64,000 nt of DNA. Source: Lachnospiraceae bacterium AD3010. Lineage in GTDB: Bacteria; Bacillota; Clostridia; Lachnospirales; Lachnospiraceae. The position numbers and the translations under genes are program-made. This document shows, piece after piece, positions 44,333 to 53,506 of the stretch. The notes beneath the pieces were generated by a model, which saw nothing but the letters and a program-made list of their open reading frames with translations, ran no database searches and was not told the DNA's origin. The DNA lies in assembly GCA_000622025.1 (NCBI GenBank), contig KK211389.1, forward strand, positions 186,001 through 250,000, written 5' to 3'. How positions within the stretch are numbered: the first letter of the stretch is position 1; each line of letters starts with the position of its first letter.

Positions 44333-45686
44333 AGTCATTCCCTCCCTTGACATACCCTGGATATCTTCCGTCGCTTATCCCCTGGATTATGGCAAACATG
44401 ACTAAGGTTGACAGAAGTGAGGAGCCACCGTAGCTCACAAGGGGAAGCGTAACACCTGTAAGCGGTATGAATTTTGTGACCCCGCCTATATTTAAGAATA
44501 CCTGAAAGCCGTAGCTTACGGAGATCCCCAGGGCAAGAAGCCTGAAAAAGGGATCTGTTCCGGACATAGAGGCATTTATAAACATAAGAAAGGTGCTGAT
44601 ACAGACAAGTATCAGGCAGACAGCGAAGATACAGCCCAGCTCCTCAGCTATGGCAGAAAAGATAAAATCTCTGGTAACGATCGGTATTTTATCCGGAGAA
44701 CCGTCATTTAAGCCCATTCCGAACCAGCTCCCGGTGCCTATGGCAAAAAGAGACTGGGTTATCTGGTATCCCTGCCCCTCAATATAAGAGAAGGGATCCC
44801 TCCAGGCGAGAAAACGGTTCCTGACATGCGGGAAGAGTTTATAGCCCGCCAGCATCCCAAGAGAAGCGGTCAATGCTGCAGCAGGCAGTATCCAGGGCTT
44901 TTTCAGAGTATAATAGAGCATAAAAACATAGATCATAAAGAAGATGGCGGCTCCTCCAAGATCTCTTGAAAGCACCATTATAAAAACGTAGGCAAAGGCA
45001 AATATACCGCTTATAAGCAAATTAATAAGCTTAAGCTCCTTATCCTTCCTGCTGTCGCCGAAAAAACAGTCCTCAGACAGAAGACCCGCCAGGAAAAGGA
45101 TAAAGAGGATCTTTGCAAATTCCGAGGATTGAAAAGAAACACCCGCTATCGAAATAGAAAGCCTTGAGCCTCTGGTGACCTGCCCGAGTACCGCCACAAG
45201 GAGGATCAGCACTATCCCCGAAATCCCGAAGACGTAGGTATAGCGCCAGGGCTCTCTTATCTTTCTGACAAGGTAAGGGACCGGAAGGGTAATGATAAGG
45301 GAAAAAACGGCGATCACAAACTGCCTTAAATGGTCTCCTCCCGAAAGGCGGTTAAGCATTACGAAGCCGATCGCAAGAAAGACGCACATATTGTTTACAA
45401 GGAGCCTGCTGCATCGTGGGTACAATATCCTCATAAGCACCATATAGCCTATAAGCAGTACCTCCTGCAGCGCACAGTAAAAAAGCACTTCAGGATCACC
45501 CGTCTTAAAATACAGTACCGCAAAGCCCCCCGTATGTATCAATACCAGAAAAACAGCCTGCAGAAGGGCAATTCCCTTTCTCTCCTCCTCATCTCCGGAG
45601 CTGAAGCCGAGGAAGCAGTGCAGGGTATAAAGTGCAAAAAAGAAAGCAAGCACATATCTTGAAAGTCCAAGAATAACTGTTGTCAC
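44325..45686 (-). CDS. FtsW/RodA/SpoVE-family peptidoglycan glycosyltransferase
   Basis: A 453-aa polytopic membrane protein (about 11-12 helices) polymerising lipid II. SEDS signatures: 'ISIAGVSFQSSEFAKILFILFLA' (around 180-202), 'LSRDLGGAAIFFMIYVFMLYY', 'SYIEGQGYQITQSLFAIGTG' and 'FIPLTGVTLPLVSYGGSSLLS'. The Asp of the SEDS active site falls in the 'SRDLGGAA' region. GTG start at 45686, immediately after the upstream stop (TAAGTG). Pairs with the class B PBP downstream. Whether it acts in elongation, division or sporulation is open. Confidence 0.93.
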   Translation of the reverse strand: MTTVILGLSRYVLAFFFALYTLHCFLGFSSGDEEERKGIALLQAVFLVLIHTGGFAVLYFKTGDPEVLFYCALQEVLLIGYMVLMRILYPRCSRLLVNNMCVFLAIGFVMLNRLSGGDHLRQFVIAVFSLIITLPVPYLVRKIREPWRYTYVFGISGIVLILLVAVLGQVTRGSRLSISIAGVSFQSSEFAKILFILFLAGLLSEDCFFGDSRKDKELKLINLLISGIFAFAYVFIMVLSRDLGGAAIFFMIYVFMLYYTLKKPWILPAAALTASLGMLAGYKLFPHVRNRFLAWRDPFSYIEGQGYQITQSLFAIGTGSWFGMGLNDGSPDKIPIVTRDFIFSAIAEELGCIFAVCLILVCISTFLMFINASMSGTDPFFRLLALGISVSYGFQVFLNIGGVTKFIPLTGVTLPLVSYGGSSLLSTLVMFAIIQGISDGRYPGYVKGGNDYE

Positions 45687-46475
45687 TTATTCTACGCCCT
45701 TTCTGAAATGTCCTTTTGTGTAGCCCTTTATAAGCTTATTAAGCGTCTCATCCCTTCCCCTTATAAAGCACTCTGTGATATCCGCTGCTTCCTCCGCCCT
45801 TTCCACAGTAAAATCCATACGGACCGTACTTAATCCGCTTTTCATAAGCTCTTCCTTCTCTTTAATGAGCATAAGAGGCACCGAATTATAGATAACGTTA
45901 TAGCAGTAGCCACACTCAGCCCTTACGGGAAATACAGCCTTTTTCCTGTCCCTTATCTCCGAAAAAAAGCCAAAAGGCTTCTTTTCGCATTTTCCGGATA
46001 CTGTCTTTTTCGTACACTGTGCGGAAACCATAAGCGGAGTTCTGCCGTATATCTTAAGAACAGAGTCACTAAAGCCCCTTTCCTTAAGCTCAAAAATACT
46101 TAATTCTTCAGGGCAGGTGCACTCCCTTATCCCCAGCTCCTTCAATACCTTTACGCTCTCCTTATTAAAGCTGTAAAGACAGGAATCCGCGTGTATCTCT
46201 CCCTTATAGCCCATGTCTTTAAGGAACCCCAGCTCCTCAATGTTACGTATAAGTATCCGTTCCGGTCTTTCCCTTTCAAGGAGCTTCTTTAGCCTTTCTT
46301 CGGAAGAACTCCTGAGAACATAGGGGAAAAGCAGCATAAAGGTCCTGCTGTCAACTCCCTCGGGTCTCTTAGAAGAGATAAAATAACGTATGTTTTGTAT
46401 CAATCCCCTGGACAAAAGAATAGCCGCTGCCCTATCTGCAGTTTTCGGATCTTCAAAGAGAACGTCTGTATTCAT
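45687..46475 (-). CDS. C-terminal part of a U32-type protein as a separate cistron
   Basis: A 262-aa protein resembling the second half of long U32 peptidase-family proteins, with 'IRNIEELGFLKDMGYKGEIHADSCLYSFNKESVKVLKELG', a Cys pair in 'ECGYCYNVIYNSVPLML' and an end 'RMDFTVERAEEAADIT'. Long relatives carry this as one chain with the U32 domain. Here it is a separate frame overlapping the U32 gene by 23 nt with its own ATG, so either a natural split or a frameshift. Expected role: collagenase-like/RlhA-type RNA hydroxylation proteins. Confidence 0.78.
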   Translation of the reverse strand: MNTDVLFEDPKTADRAAAILLSRGLIQNIRYFISSKRPEGVDSRTFMLLFPYVLRSSSEERLKKLLERERPERILIRNIEELGFLKDMGYKGEIHADSCLYSFNKESVKVLKELGIRECTCPEELSIFELKERGFSDSVLKIYGRTPLMVSAQCTKKTVSGKCEKKPFGFFSEIRDRKKAVFPVRAECGYCYNVIYNSVPLMLIKEKEELMKSGLSTVRMDFTVERAEEAADITECFIRGRDETLNKLIKGYTKGHFRKGVE

Positions 46476-47697
46476 TCAATATGTCCTCCTTTAATGCCTC
46501 TATTCCCTTCCTTCTAAGGTCGTTTATCCCCGATACGGGAAGGAAGATGTCAGGCTCCGAGATGATCTCAGTTTTCTTAAAGCTAACGCCGCTGTTCCCG
46601 GTCTTCCTTAGCTGCTTTTCTATCCTCTCAGGGCTCAAGGGCTTATTTTCAGCTTCTTCAACGTTTATCCCCTCACACTCTACTCTGTGGGAGCCGTATT
46701 CCAGTATTATCCTGGCTTTTCTTCCCTTCTTAAATACAGCGGATACGGAAGCTTCAAGTGAAAGGCCGGATTCCGGCAGCACCGCTTCTCCGGCTTTGTA
46801 GCTTCCTCTCTCCCTGGTTATCATCTCTCCGCCGTTATGCTTATGAAAGTAGCCGTTTATTGCTCCGCTCCTCGAGTACTGCTCCAGTATCTCCCGGATA
46901 TCCTTTTCTCCTTTATTAAGATCTCCCTTTTCGTAGTAAAGATCCATATATTTCCTGTAGGCACTTGTGACAAAATAAACGTATTCCTTTGATTTCATCC
47001 TGCCCTCAATCTTCAGGCTGTCAACCCCGGCCTTGAGAAGCGCCGGTATTTCCCTTAAAGCGCAGAGATCCTTCATGGAAAGTATGTAGTCATTATTTTC
47101 ATAGGGCTGTCGGCAGGGTCCAGCGCAGCGCCCTCTGTTCCCGCTCCTTCCGCCGAGAAATGAAGACATAAGGCACATTCCCGAATATGAGTAGCACAGA
47201 GCGCCGTGGATAAAGCACTCAACCTCCACTCCCGCCTTTTCCTTGATCTCACGTATCTCTTCAAGGGAGAGCTCACGGGCGGGAACCACCCTTTCGGCTC
47301 CAAGCTCTCTTAAAAGCCTTGCCCCGTGGACTCCGGTCACAAAGCCCTGAGTACTCACATGAACAGAGAGATCTGGATATTCTCTTTTTATAAGGGAAAT
47401 AAGTCCGGTGTCCTGGACAATGACACCGTCAAGCCCTGCTCTGTACAGTGGCTCCAAAAGACGTGAAGCCTCAGTAAGCTCCCTGTCTTTCATAAGGATA
47501 TTTAAGGTAAGATAGACCTTTTTATCAAAAAGATGAGCGTGGTCAAGAGCTTCGACAAATTCTTCCTCCGTGAAGTTACCTGCGAAGCTTCTGGCACCGA
47601 AGCGCTTCAAGCCCATATAGACCGCATCTGCCCCGGCATTCACTGCAGCCTTAAAGCATTCCGGATCTCCCGCAGGTGAAAGGAGCTCTGCTCTCAA
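46453..47697 (-). CDS. U32 family peptidase/RlhA-like protein (N-terminal part)
   Basis: A 414-aa U32 protein: 'LLSPAGDPECFKAAVNAGADAVYMG' (TIM-barrel start), 'HVSTQGFVTGVHGARLLRELGAERVV', and the Cys cluster 'CFIHGALCYSYSGMCLMSS' to 'GRCAGPCRQPY' (about 167-203) that in RlhA-type enzymes binds an iron-sulfur cluster. Relatives hydroxylate 23S rRNA or tRNA; true peptidase activity is doubtful. A TTG start at 47697 overlaps the zapA stop by 4 nt. The usual C-terminal half lies in the next, out-of-frame gene. Confidence 0.9.
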   Translation of the reverse strand: MRAELLSPAGDPECFKAAVNAGADAVYMGLKRFGARSFAGNFTEEEFVEALDHAHLFDKKVYLTLNILMKDRELTEASRLLEPLYRAGLDGVIVQDTGLISLIKREYPDLSVHVSTQGFVTGVHGARLLRELGAERVVPARELSLEEIREIKEKAGVEVECFIHGALCYSYSGMCLMSSFLGGRSGNRGRCAGPCRQPYENNDYILSMKDLCALREIPALLKAGVDSLKIEGRMKSKEYVYFVTSAYRKYMDLYYEKGDLNKGEKDIREILEQYSRSGAINGYFHKHNGGEMITRERGSYKAGEAVLPESGLSLEASVSAVFKKGRKARIILEYGSHRVECEGINVEEAENKPLSPERIEKQLRKTGNSGVSFKKTEIISEPDIFLPVSGINDLRRKGIEALKEDILNEYRRSL

Positions 47698-48227
47698 TGC
47701 TTTCTCTTCCCGGTTTTTCTGCGGGAGGAGACCGCACTCTGGCCCTCGCTCTTCGGGGCTTCCCTTACTATATCAGGAATGCCCTCGCTTACCTCTTCCA
47801 CGTCATCATAGTATTCTTCAACCTCTCCGGAAAATCCCAGCTCGGTTTCAAGCTTAACAATCTTTTTCTGGTTCTCGTTATTCTCAATACGGAGCTTCTG
47901 CAAAGCTTCCTCCAGATTCTTCATCTTTATCTGGTTTGTGATAAGGTCATGCTTTACGTCGTATAGTTCCTTATCCTTTGCCTCCGATGCTTCCTTCAGG
48001 CTGTCGTACTTCTCCCTGACCTTAAAATAATCATCAGCGATATTAAGCTGCAGCAGGGTGTTCTGCACGTCAATACTCTGCCTGGAAAAACTCTCGATCT
48101 TATTGTACTCGGAAATCTTACTGTTTATATATGCTGCAACCCTCTGCAGATATTCTTCACTCTCATAACCGGACAGGGTAAAAACCTTTCCGTTTATTAC
48201 CACCTCTGTGTCATGCTTAACTGCCAT
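47694..48227 (-). CDS. zapA: Cell division protein ZapA
   Basis: About 177 aa. It binds FtsZ filaments and stabilises the Z-ring. The N-terminal ZapA head is 'DTEVVINGKVFTLSGYESEEYLQRVAAYINSKI', followed by a long coiled coil (about 55-150) and a basic tail 'SRRKTGKRKH'. The start at 48227 (MAVKHDTEV) has GGAG 8 nt upstream; the longer GTG frame from 48266 is unlikely. First gene of the zapA-U32-FtsW-PBP operon. Confidence 0.93.
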   Translation of the reverse strand: MAVKHDTEVVINGKVFTLSGYESEEYLQRVAAYINSKISEYNKIESFSRQSIDVQNTLLQLNIADDYFKVREKYDSLKEASEAKDKELYDVKHDLITNQIKMKNLEEALQKLRIENNENQKKIVKLETELGFSGEVEEYYDDVEEVSEGIPDIVREAPKSEGQSAVSSRRKTGKRKH

Positions 48228-48269
48228 CTGATTCACTCCAAACGGGATATTAGATCCAATCGTCACATC

Positions 48270-48275
48270 AGTATA
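48270..48275 (-). promoter_or_regulatory. Probable -10 box of zapA
   Basis: Minus-strand TATACT lies 43 nt before the zapA start; the -35 region is poor. The rest of the 403-nt gap to the divergent gene holds A/T-rich sequence and the repeat listed next. Confidence 0.4.
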
Positions 48276-48480
48276 GCAGATTGAGGATGTTTTTTAAAGC
48301 CGCTAAAGTTTTTCCAACCATCATCCGATATAAATATTGACCATACAAAAACAATAGTTTTCCTTCCTTTTACCATTTTGCAGGGACAGCATCAATCTTT
48401 TCACAGGGACGAAATTCTTAAAGAAAGGTTGCTGCTGTTTTTGTATTCACGGAAATGCCGGCGTCAGTCTGAGCGCACAC

Positions 48481-48593
48481 TGTCATTCTGAGCGAAGCGA
48501 AGAATCTTAAAGATCCTTCGTCGCTTCGCTCCTCAGGATGACATTGGGCTTAATCACTCAAGATGACATTGGGCTTAATCACTCAGGATGACA
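48481..48593. repeat. Head-to-head TGTCATTCTGAG repeats plus 25-bp x2 tandem
   Basis: A forward copy (48481-48508) and a reverse copy (48511-48543) of the dispersed repeat face each other and form a long hairpin. Two 25-bp direct repeats of TTGGGCTTAATCACTCARGA plus TGACA follow (48544 and 48569), ending 38 nt before the EF-hand gene. Confidence 0.85.
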
Positions 48594-48630
48594 GGCATCC
48601 GATCTTTACTTTAAATAAGGAGGAAAATGA

Positions 48631-49743
48631 ATGAAGATTGCAGCAGCAAATGTGGAAATGAGCTCTGCCCATTTTTTCCGGAGTGAAACAAGGGAATCCT
48701 ACCGGAAGGGCACGATAGTAGGAGGGCTCTTTAATGAAGAGGTCCTTAAGAATATGGACCGTAAGGGTATCAGTGATGAAAAAAATAAGGACCGGGACAG
48801 CTTTGAGCTCTCAAAGGAGGAGGATTTTGACAATACCTACTCCTTTACCCCGTCCTCCATGCAGCGGCTCGGAAAGCAGAATGAAAGCCGCGCTCTTGCG
48901 GAAAATGAGATAAGATCTCTCCATCAGATCCTTGTTCAGGAGATAATCTCCTTTATGGAAAAGCTGTTTGAGCGTAAGTACGGCTCCGCTTCCTCTCCGC
49001 TCTCTGAAGCACTAAAAACCATGAAGACCGGTTTTTCCGGCGGGAGCCTTTACTTTGTAAGCTATGAGAGACAGGAATACTTTCATCATGAGGAGGAGGC
49101 TACCAGCTTTAGCGGCAAGGGACAGGCTCTTACAGAAGACGGCAGAACCATAGATTTTAACCTGTCCTTCGGCGTTTCAAGGAGCTTTTCCGAAGAGATA
49201 GGTATCACTACCGGAAAGATGATCACCCTTACGGATCCCCTGGTCGTAAATTTCGGAGACAGCAGCTTATCGGAGATATCAGACCAGACCTTTTTCTTTG
49301 ACATTGATTCCGACGGCAAGGAGGATGAGATCCACTCCCTCGGAAAGGGCTCAGGCTTCCTCGCCCTCGATAAGGACGGAAACGGTAAGATCGACAATGG
49401 TAATGAGCTCTTCGGAACTAAGAGCGGGGACGGCTTCTCAGATCTTGAAGAATATGATAGCGACCATAACGGCTGGATAGATGAAAATGACGAGATCTTT
49501 GACAGATTGAAGATCTGGTGCCGGGATGAAAACGGAAATGATGCCCTTATGACCTTACGTGAGGCCGACGTTGGCGCGATCTTCCTTGACAGGGCGGATA
49601 CGGAGCTTACAAGACGCAGTATGGACATAGAGTCCGGCTTCGGTGTAAAGGGAGTCATCAGAAAAACCGGACTCTTCCTTAAAGAGTCCGGCGGTGCGGG
49701 AACTATTCAGCATGTTGATCTTGCCCGGAGAGAAAACGCTTAG
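48631..49743 (+). CDS. EF-hand-like calcium-binding protein of unknown function
   Basis: A 370-aa protein without signal peptide or membrane segment. N-terminal half is Ser/Glu/Lys-rich with 'EIRSLHQILVQEIISFMEKLFERKY' (95-119). Residues about 225-300 carry calcium-loop patterns 'DIDSDGKEDEI', 'DKDGNGKIDNGNELFG' and 'DSDHNGWIDENDEIFDRLKIW', a block also seen in RTX/VCBS-type surface proteins. GGAGG precedes the ATG. The stop codon overlaps the convergent chelatase stop by 3 nt. Function not recognised. Confidence 0.8.
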   Translation: MKIAAANVEMSSAHFFRSETRESYRKGTIVGGLFNEEVLKNMDRKGISDEKNKDRDSFELSKEEDFDNTYSFTPSSMQRLGKQNESRALAENEIRSLHQILVQEIISFMEKLFERKYGSASSPLSEALKTMKTGFSGGSLYFVSYERQEYFHHEEEATSFSGKGQALTEDGRTIDFNLSFGVSRSFSEEIGITTGKMITLTDPLVVNFGDSSLSEISDQTFFFDIDSDGKEDEIHSLGKGSGFLALDKDGNGKIDNGNELFGTKSGDGFSDLEEYDSDHNGWIDENDEIFDRLKIWCRDENGNDALMTLREADVGAIFLDRADTELTRRSMDIESGFGVKGVIRKTGLFLKESGGAGTIQHVDLARRENA

Positions 49744-51437
49744 GACAGCGATACCGTCACCTTATGATCGTACCACTTCCCCTTCTTTCCGAGGAGTGCG
49801 AGATCAAATTCCTTATCAAGGTAAGGCACAGGAACGTCAAAGCCGTTGACCTCCTCCGTTGTACCGTCGGAATAGGTGACGGTATCGTTTGTGGGCTTCA
49901 AGGTTTTATCGCCGCTCTTTTCAGCGTCGGAAGCAAGCCCCGGATAAAGCTCCACTATATTCTTTGAAGTAAGGGAAATATGGATCGTCATCTTTCCGTC
50001 CTTGACGGTTAAGGTTCCCAGGTCATTATTAGCTTCATTTACCCGGAACATTGAATTGTCCGTTTTGAAAAGAGCCTCATATGTTCCGTCGGAAAGGGCG
50101 GCAGCACTGCCGCCCTCCTTTTCTGAAGCATTGTCAATTCCTGTGTCTTCCATGGCCTTTGAAGCATGGGACACATAGATCTTCTGTATATCAGGGATCT
50201 CGCCCAGACCCGCTATCTGTGAATCCACACTGTCAAAGGCGCCGGTGGAAAGGAACATATTCTTCCAGGAATCCTCATCATCTCCTGCCATATCATTATT
50301 TGCATGGTCTCCGGCTACGACCATAAGGGGACGAAGGATAACCTTTTTATAACCCTTATCCTTTACAGTCTCAATAACATTGCTGCATTCCGTATCCTCA
50401 GGCTCACCCTCAACGGTTCCGATAAATACATTGTCGTACTTAAGCTCCTTCATCTGAGTGTTCATCTGGTCGTAGGCCACACTTGCCCTGTGGCTGGTGC
50501 CATGGCCTATAAATACAAAGGCCGTGCCGTCCTTCGATGCTGCATCTAGGCTCTCATACCCTGCAAGGGATACGGCTTCTTTAGTCACCGCCTCCGCTAC
50601 GGCCTTCTTATCGGCATTTATGATGGAGGCATCATCTGCGGCCTCTCCCAGAAGAGGCTCTGATACCATTACCTTCTCAAAATCAGCCGAATGGCTGTTA
50701 AGAGTATCCATAAGCTCATCATATTCCGCACCGTGCATAAGGTGGGTGGGCTGGATCAGAAGATTCTTTACTCCGTTATCCTTAGCTCTTTTAAGAGCCT
50801 GCTCCACATTATCGATCTTCTCACCGTCCCGTGCGAGTATGTGGTTCATAATGATCTGTGAGGTAAAGGCACGCCTGACCGACCAGTCGGGAAAGGCTTC
50901 GATAAGCGCCTTTTCAATACCGCCTATGGTGGCCGTGCGGCTGTCATTAAAGGAGGTACCGAAGCTAACTACCAGTATCTCGTTTTCCCCGATATCATCC
51001 TGATTCAGGGGATCGTCCTTTGAAGCATCCCCGGTATCCCGTCCGAAATAGTCGGGGTCTGCATTTTCTCCCTCTACCTTTTCCTTCTCTTCATCCGAAA
51101 GGGCATCCCAGGCTTCCTTTGCCGCCCTGCACTGCTCCTCTGTATCGGGTGTCCACTCCTGGACGTAGATAGCATCGATCAGATCAGCGACATTATCCGC
51201 CCTGTCCTCCATGCTTTCACCGTCCCCGCTCTCTGCAGCGTCCTTTTCCGCCGCTCCTGTTTCTTCCGCAGCGGAACTCTCGGACGGAGCCGCTTCTTCC
51301 TTATTGTCTGCACCCTCAGCCGGAGCCGCTTCTGCAGCTCCCTCCTGCGGTGCACTCCCCGCAGCGTTCCCGCAGCCGCATACCATTGCAGCACATAAGG
51401 AAACTGCCAAAACAATACTAAAAAACCTTGCTTTCAT
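49740..51437 (-). CDS. Secreted sirohydrochlorin cobaltochelatase-like lipoprotein (CbiK family)
   Basis: About 565 aa from the ATG at 51437 (GGGAGG 9 nt upstream); the longer frame runs into the riboswitch. Signal peptide with lipobox VCGC, acidic Ala/Glu linker (25-70), a small helical domain 'ADLIDAIYVQEWTPDTEEQ.. AWDALSDEEKEKV' (about 77-125) known from Gram-positive surface proteins, then CbiK (about 150-420) with metal-site His in 'FVFIGHGTSHRAS' and 'VVAGDHANNDMAGDDEDSW'. A C-terminal beta domain (about 455-565) ends 'WYDHKVTVSLS'. It may bind or insert cobalt or iron outside the cell, or scavenge tetrapyrroles. Confidence 0.9.
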   Translation of the reverse strand: MKARFFSIVLAVSLCAAMVCGCGNAAGSAPQEGAAEAAPAEGADNKEEAAPSESSAAEETGAAEKDAAESGDGESMEDRADNVADLIDAIYVQEWTPDTEEQCRAAKEAWDALSDEEKEKVEGENADPDYFGRDTGDASKDDPLNQDDIGENEILVVSFGTSFNDSRTATIGGIEKALIEAFPDWSVRRAFTSQIIMNHILARDGEKIDNVEQALKRAKDNGVKNLLIQPTHLMHGAEYDELMDTLNSHSADFEKVMVSEPLLGEAADDASIINADKKAVAEAVTKEAVSLAGYESLDAASKDGTAFVFIGHGTSHRASVAYDQMNTQMKELKYDNVFIGTVEGEPEDTECSNVIETVKDKGYKKVILRPLMVVAGDHANNDMAGDDEDSWKNMFLSTGAFDSVDSQIAGLGEIPDIQKIYVSHASKAMEDTGIDNASEKEGGSAAALSDGTYEALFKTDNSMFRVNEANNDLGTLTVKDGKMTIHISLTSKNIVELYPGLASDAEKSGDKTLKPTNDTVTYSDGTTEEVNGFDVPVPYLDKEFDLALLGKKGKWYDHKVTVSLS

Positions 51438-51471
51438 TTTACCAATCCTCCCGTGGTTTAATGATTTACTC

Positions 51472-51678
51472 CAAAGAGGCAGGTCTCCTGACTTAAAGCT
51501 TATAACGGACGTTTCTTCCCTTCCCGGATCCTTTGGATCCAGTGGCAAATTATAGAACGCCCTTACTTATCACAGTGACGGGTTCGTACAGGATTCTCAC
51601 CTGTTTCCCTATTCTCCTTCCGGAAGCGTTCACTATCAAAATCTGTATAATATCCCGCTCCCGTCCGGCACCTCTTTG
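51472..51678 (-). ncRNA. Cobalamin riboswitch
   Basis: On the minus strand P1 is closed by CAAAGAGG (51678-51671) and CCTCTTTG (51479-51472). Between are 'GGTGAGAATCC', 'CCCGTCACTGTGA', 'TTGCCACTGGATCC' and the B12 box 'AGTCAGGAGACCTGCC'. It lies 34 nt before the chelatase start and 29 nt after the ABC ATPase stop. No terminator follows P1, so control of ribosome access is more likely than attenuation. Confidence 0.95.
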
Positions 51679-51707
51679 AAAACTACAAATAATTATTTTA
51701 GCACAAC

Positions 51708-52454
51708 TCAATTCTTTATAAAAGCTATCCCCTTTTCATCTATATCATAGAGTTCCATTACAAAGCGGTCCGTAAACACTTCCTCTGTTTTACCGGAGTG
51801 AAATACCTTCCCGTCCTTAAATGAGATCATTCTGTCCGATATTTTACCCGCAATAAAAATCTCATGTATTGACATGATGACAGTGAGCTTCTTTTCACGG
51901 CAGAGCTGCTTTATGATGTCTATAAGCTCCAGCTGGTATCTTATATCCAGATATGACAGGGGTTCATCCATAATAAGGAGCTCCGGCTCCTGGCAGAGAG
52001 CCCTTGCGAAAAGTATCCTCTGCTTTTCGCCGTCACTCATATCATTAAATATCTTATCTGAGATCCCTCCGGTTCCGGTAAGTGACAGCACCCCGTCAAC
52101 GACATTCTTATCCTCAGAGCTTAAAAAACCGAGTCTTCCGGTATAAGGATACCTGCCCGACTCTATGACTTCCCGGCCGGTCATATATTCCGGTTTTATC
52201 CTGTCGGTTAAAAGAAGTGATATCTTCTTTGATATTTCTTCAGCGTTGTATCCGGAAAGCTCTTTATCGTCAAGAAAGATCCCTCCTCCTATCCTGCTTA
52301 ACTGAGCGCATACAGTTTTCAGAAAGGTGGATTTTCCCGAACCGTTCGGTCCAATAACGGAAAGTATCTCTCCCTTTTCAAGAGAAACATCAATACCCGA
52401 CACCACTGCCCTGCCCTTATATCCGATTGACAGATCACGGGTCTTAAAAATCAT
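51708..52454 (-). CDS. FecE/BtuD-type ABC transporter ATPase
   Basis: A 248-aa ATPase for iron-chelate, heme or cobalamin import. Walker A 'GPNGSGKSTF' (36-45), signature 'MSDGEKQRILFARAL' (a variant of LSGGQ), Walker B 'LLIMDEPLSYLD', H-loop 'MSIHE'. Start overlaps the permease stop by 4 nt. The B12 riboswitch and cobaltochelatase downstream favour a cobalamin or tetrapyrrole/metal substrate. Confidence 0.93.
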   Translation of the reverse strand: MIFKTRDLSIGYKGRAVVSGIDVSLEKGEILSVIGPNGSGKSTFLKTVCAQLSRIGGGIFLDDKELSGYNAEEISKKISLLLTDRIKPEYMTGREVIESGRYPYTGRLGFLSSEDKNVVDGVLSLTGTGGISDKIFNDMSDGEKQRILFARALCQEPELLIMDEPLSYLDIRYQLELIDIIKQLCREKKLTVIMSIHEIFIAGKISDRMISFKDGKVFHSGKTEEVFTDRFVMELYDIDEKGIAFIKN

Positions 52455-53452
52455 GACGGATCTCTCCTCCCTATCAGCATAAAAATAACGACCGGAGCGC
52501 CGATTATCCCTGTTACCGTACTGATACTAAGCTCTACCGGGGAAAAGACCGTCCTTGCGATAAGGTCGCATATCATCACAAACACCGCTCCCGATAAAAA
52601 AACAGCAGGGATGACAACTATGGTTCTGGAGGTATTAAGTGCCCTTTTTGTAAGGAAGGGTACCGCAACTCCAACAAAGGATATGGGACCCGCAAAGGCA
52701 GTTACGAGAGCCGAAAGAATACTTGATAAAAGGATGATCACGATCCTGAAAAGGCGGACGTTCACTCCCATACTCCGTGCGTAACCGGTTCCAAGCGAAA
52801 AAGCCCCTATCGGCTTTGAAAAGCAGCAGGTCAGGACAAATACGAGAAGCACAAAAACCGCTGCCAAAGCCACATCCCTCCAGGACGTTCCGGAAAAGCT
52901 TCCGAGGGACCAGCCGTGCAGATTCACTATATTGGAATCATCTGCGAAATTCAGAATGAAATCAGTCAGCGCCGATGCCACATAGCCTATCATTATACCG
53001 GCAATAAGGAGCGTGGAATTATCCCTCACCTTTTTTGAGATAAGAAGGATAAAGAGCGTACAGATAAGGGAACCCGCAAAGGATGCTACTATGAGACCCA
53101 GCGAAGAAAGAGCCGTAAAAAATTTAAGGGAAAAAATCAGGACCATAGCAACAGTAAGCTTCGCCCCCGATGAGATCCCGAGAACAAAAGGTCCTGCTAT
53201 AGGATTATTGAAAAAGGTCTGAAGGAGATAGCCTGAAAGCGCCAGTGCACCTCCGAGAAGTGCAGCCATAAATATCCTCGGCAGCCTGATCATCATAAGT
53301 ATCGTGTATTCCTTGCTGTCCGTGCCGCCTCCGGAAATATAAGAAAATACCCTGTCAATCGGTATCCTTACATTCCCGGCAACAGTATTAACCAATGCAG
53401 CTAAAATAAAGAGCAGTATAAGCACTGCAAAAACAACTGTAAATCTTTTCAT
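52451..53452 (-). CDS. FecCD-type ABC transporter permease
   Basis: A 333-aa polytopic membrane protein of the BtuC/FecCD family with about 10 helices. Typical stretches: 'RLPRIFMAALLGGALALSGYLLQTFFNNPIAGPFVLGISSGAKL', split over residues 53-96, and 'AGPISFVGVAVPFLTKRALN', with the ATPase-coupling helix near 'PFLTKRALNTSRTIVV'. The channel for the substrate delivered by the membrane-anchored binding protein encoded 54 nt upstream. Confidence 0.93.
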   Translation of the reverse strand: MKRFTVVFAVLILLFILAALVNTVAGNVRIPIDRVFSYISGGGTDSKEYTILMMIRLPRIFMAALLGGALALSGYLLQTFFNNPIAGPFVLGISSGAKLTVAMVLIFSLKFFTALSSLGLIVASFAGSLICTLFILLISKKVRDNSTLLIAGIMIGYVASALTDFILNFADDSNIVNLHGWSLGSFSGTSWRDVALAAVFVLLVFVLTCCFSKPIGAFSLGTGYARSMGVNVRLFRIVIILLSSILSALVTAFAGPISFVGVAVPFLTKRALNTSRTIVVIPAVFLSGAVFVMICDLIARTVFSPVELSISTVTGIIGAPVVIFMLIGRRDPS

Positions 53453-53506
53453 GACCCTTTTTCTGATCCTTCAAGCAAATGCCACAGATTCCGCTCTTCA
53501 TCACTT

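Noticed and set aside
49086-49658. 190-codon minus-strand frame opposite the EF-hand gene
   Set aside because: Ser/Pro-rich shadow; the plus-strand frame has a GGAGG site and calcium-loop motifs.
51438-51548. N-terminal extension of the chelatase frame to 51548
   Set aside because: It lies inside the cobalamin riboswitch aptamer. The ATG at 51437 has a ribosome site and starts a perfect lipoprotein signal.
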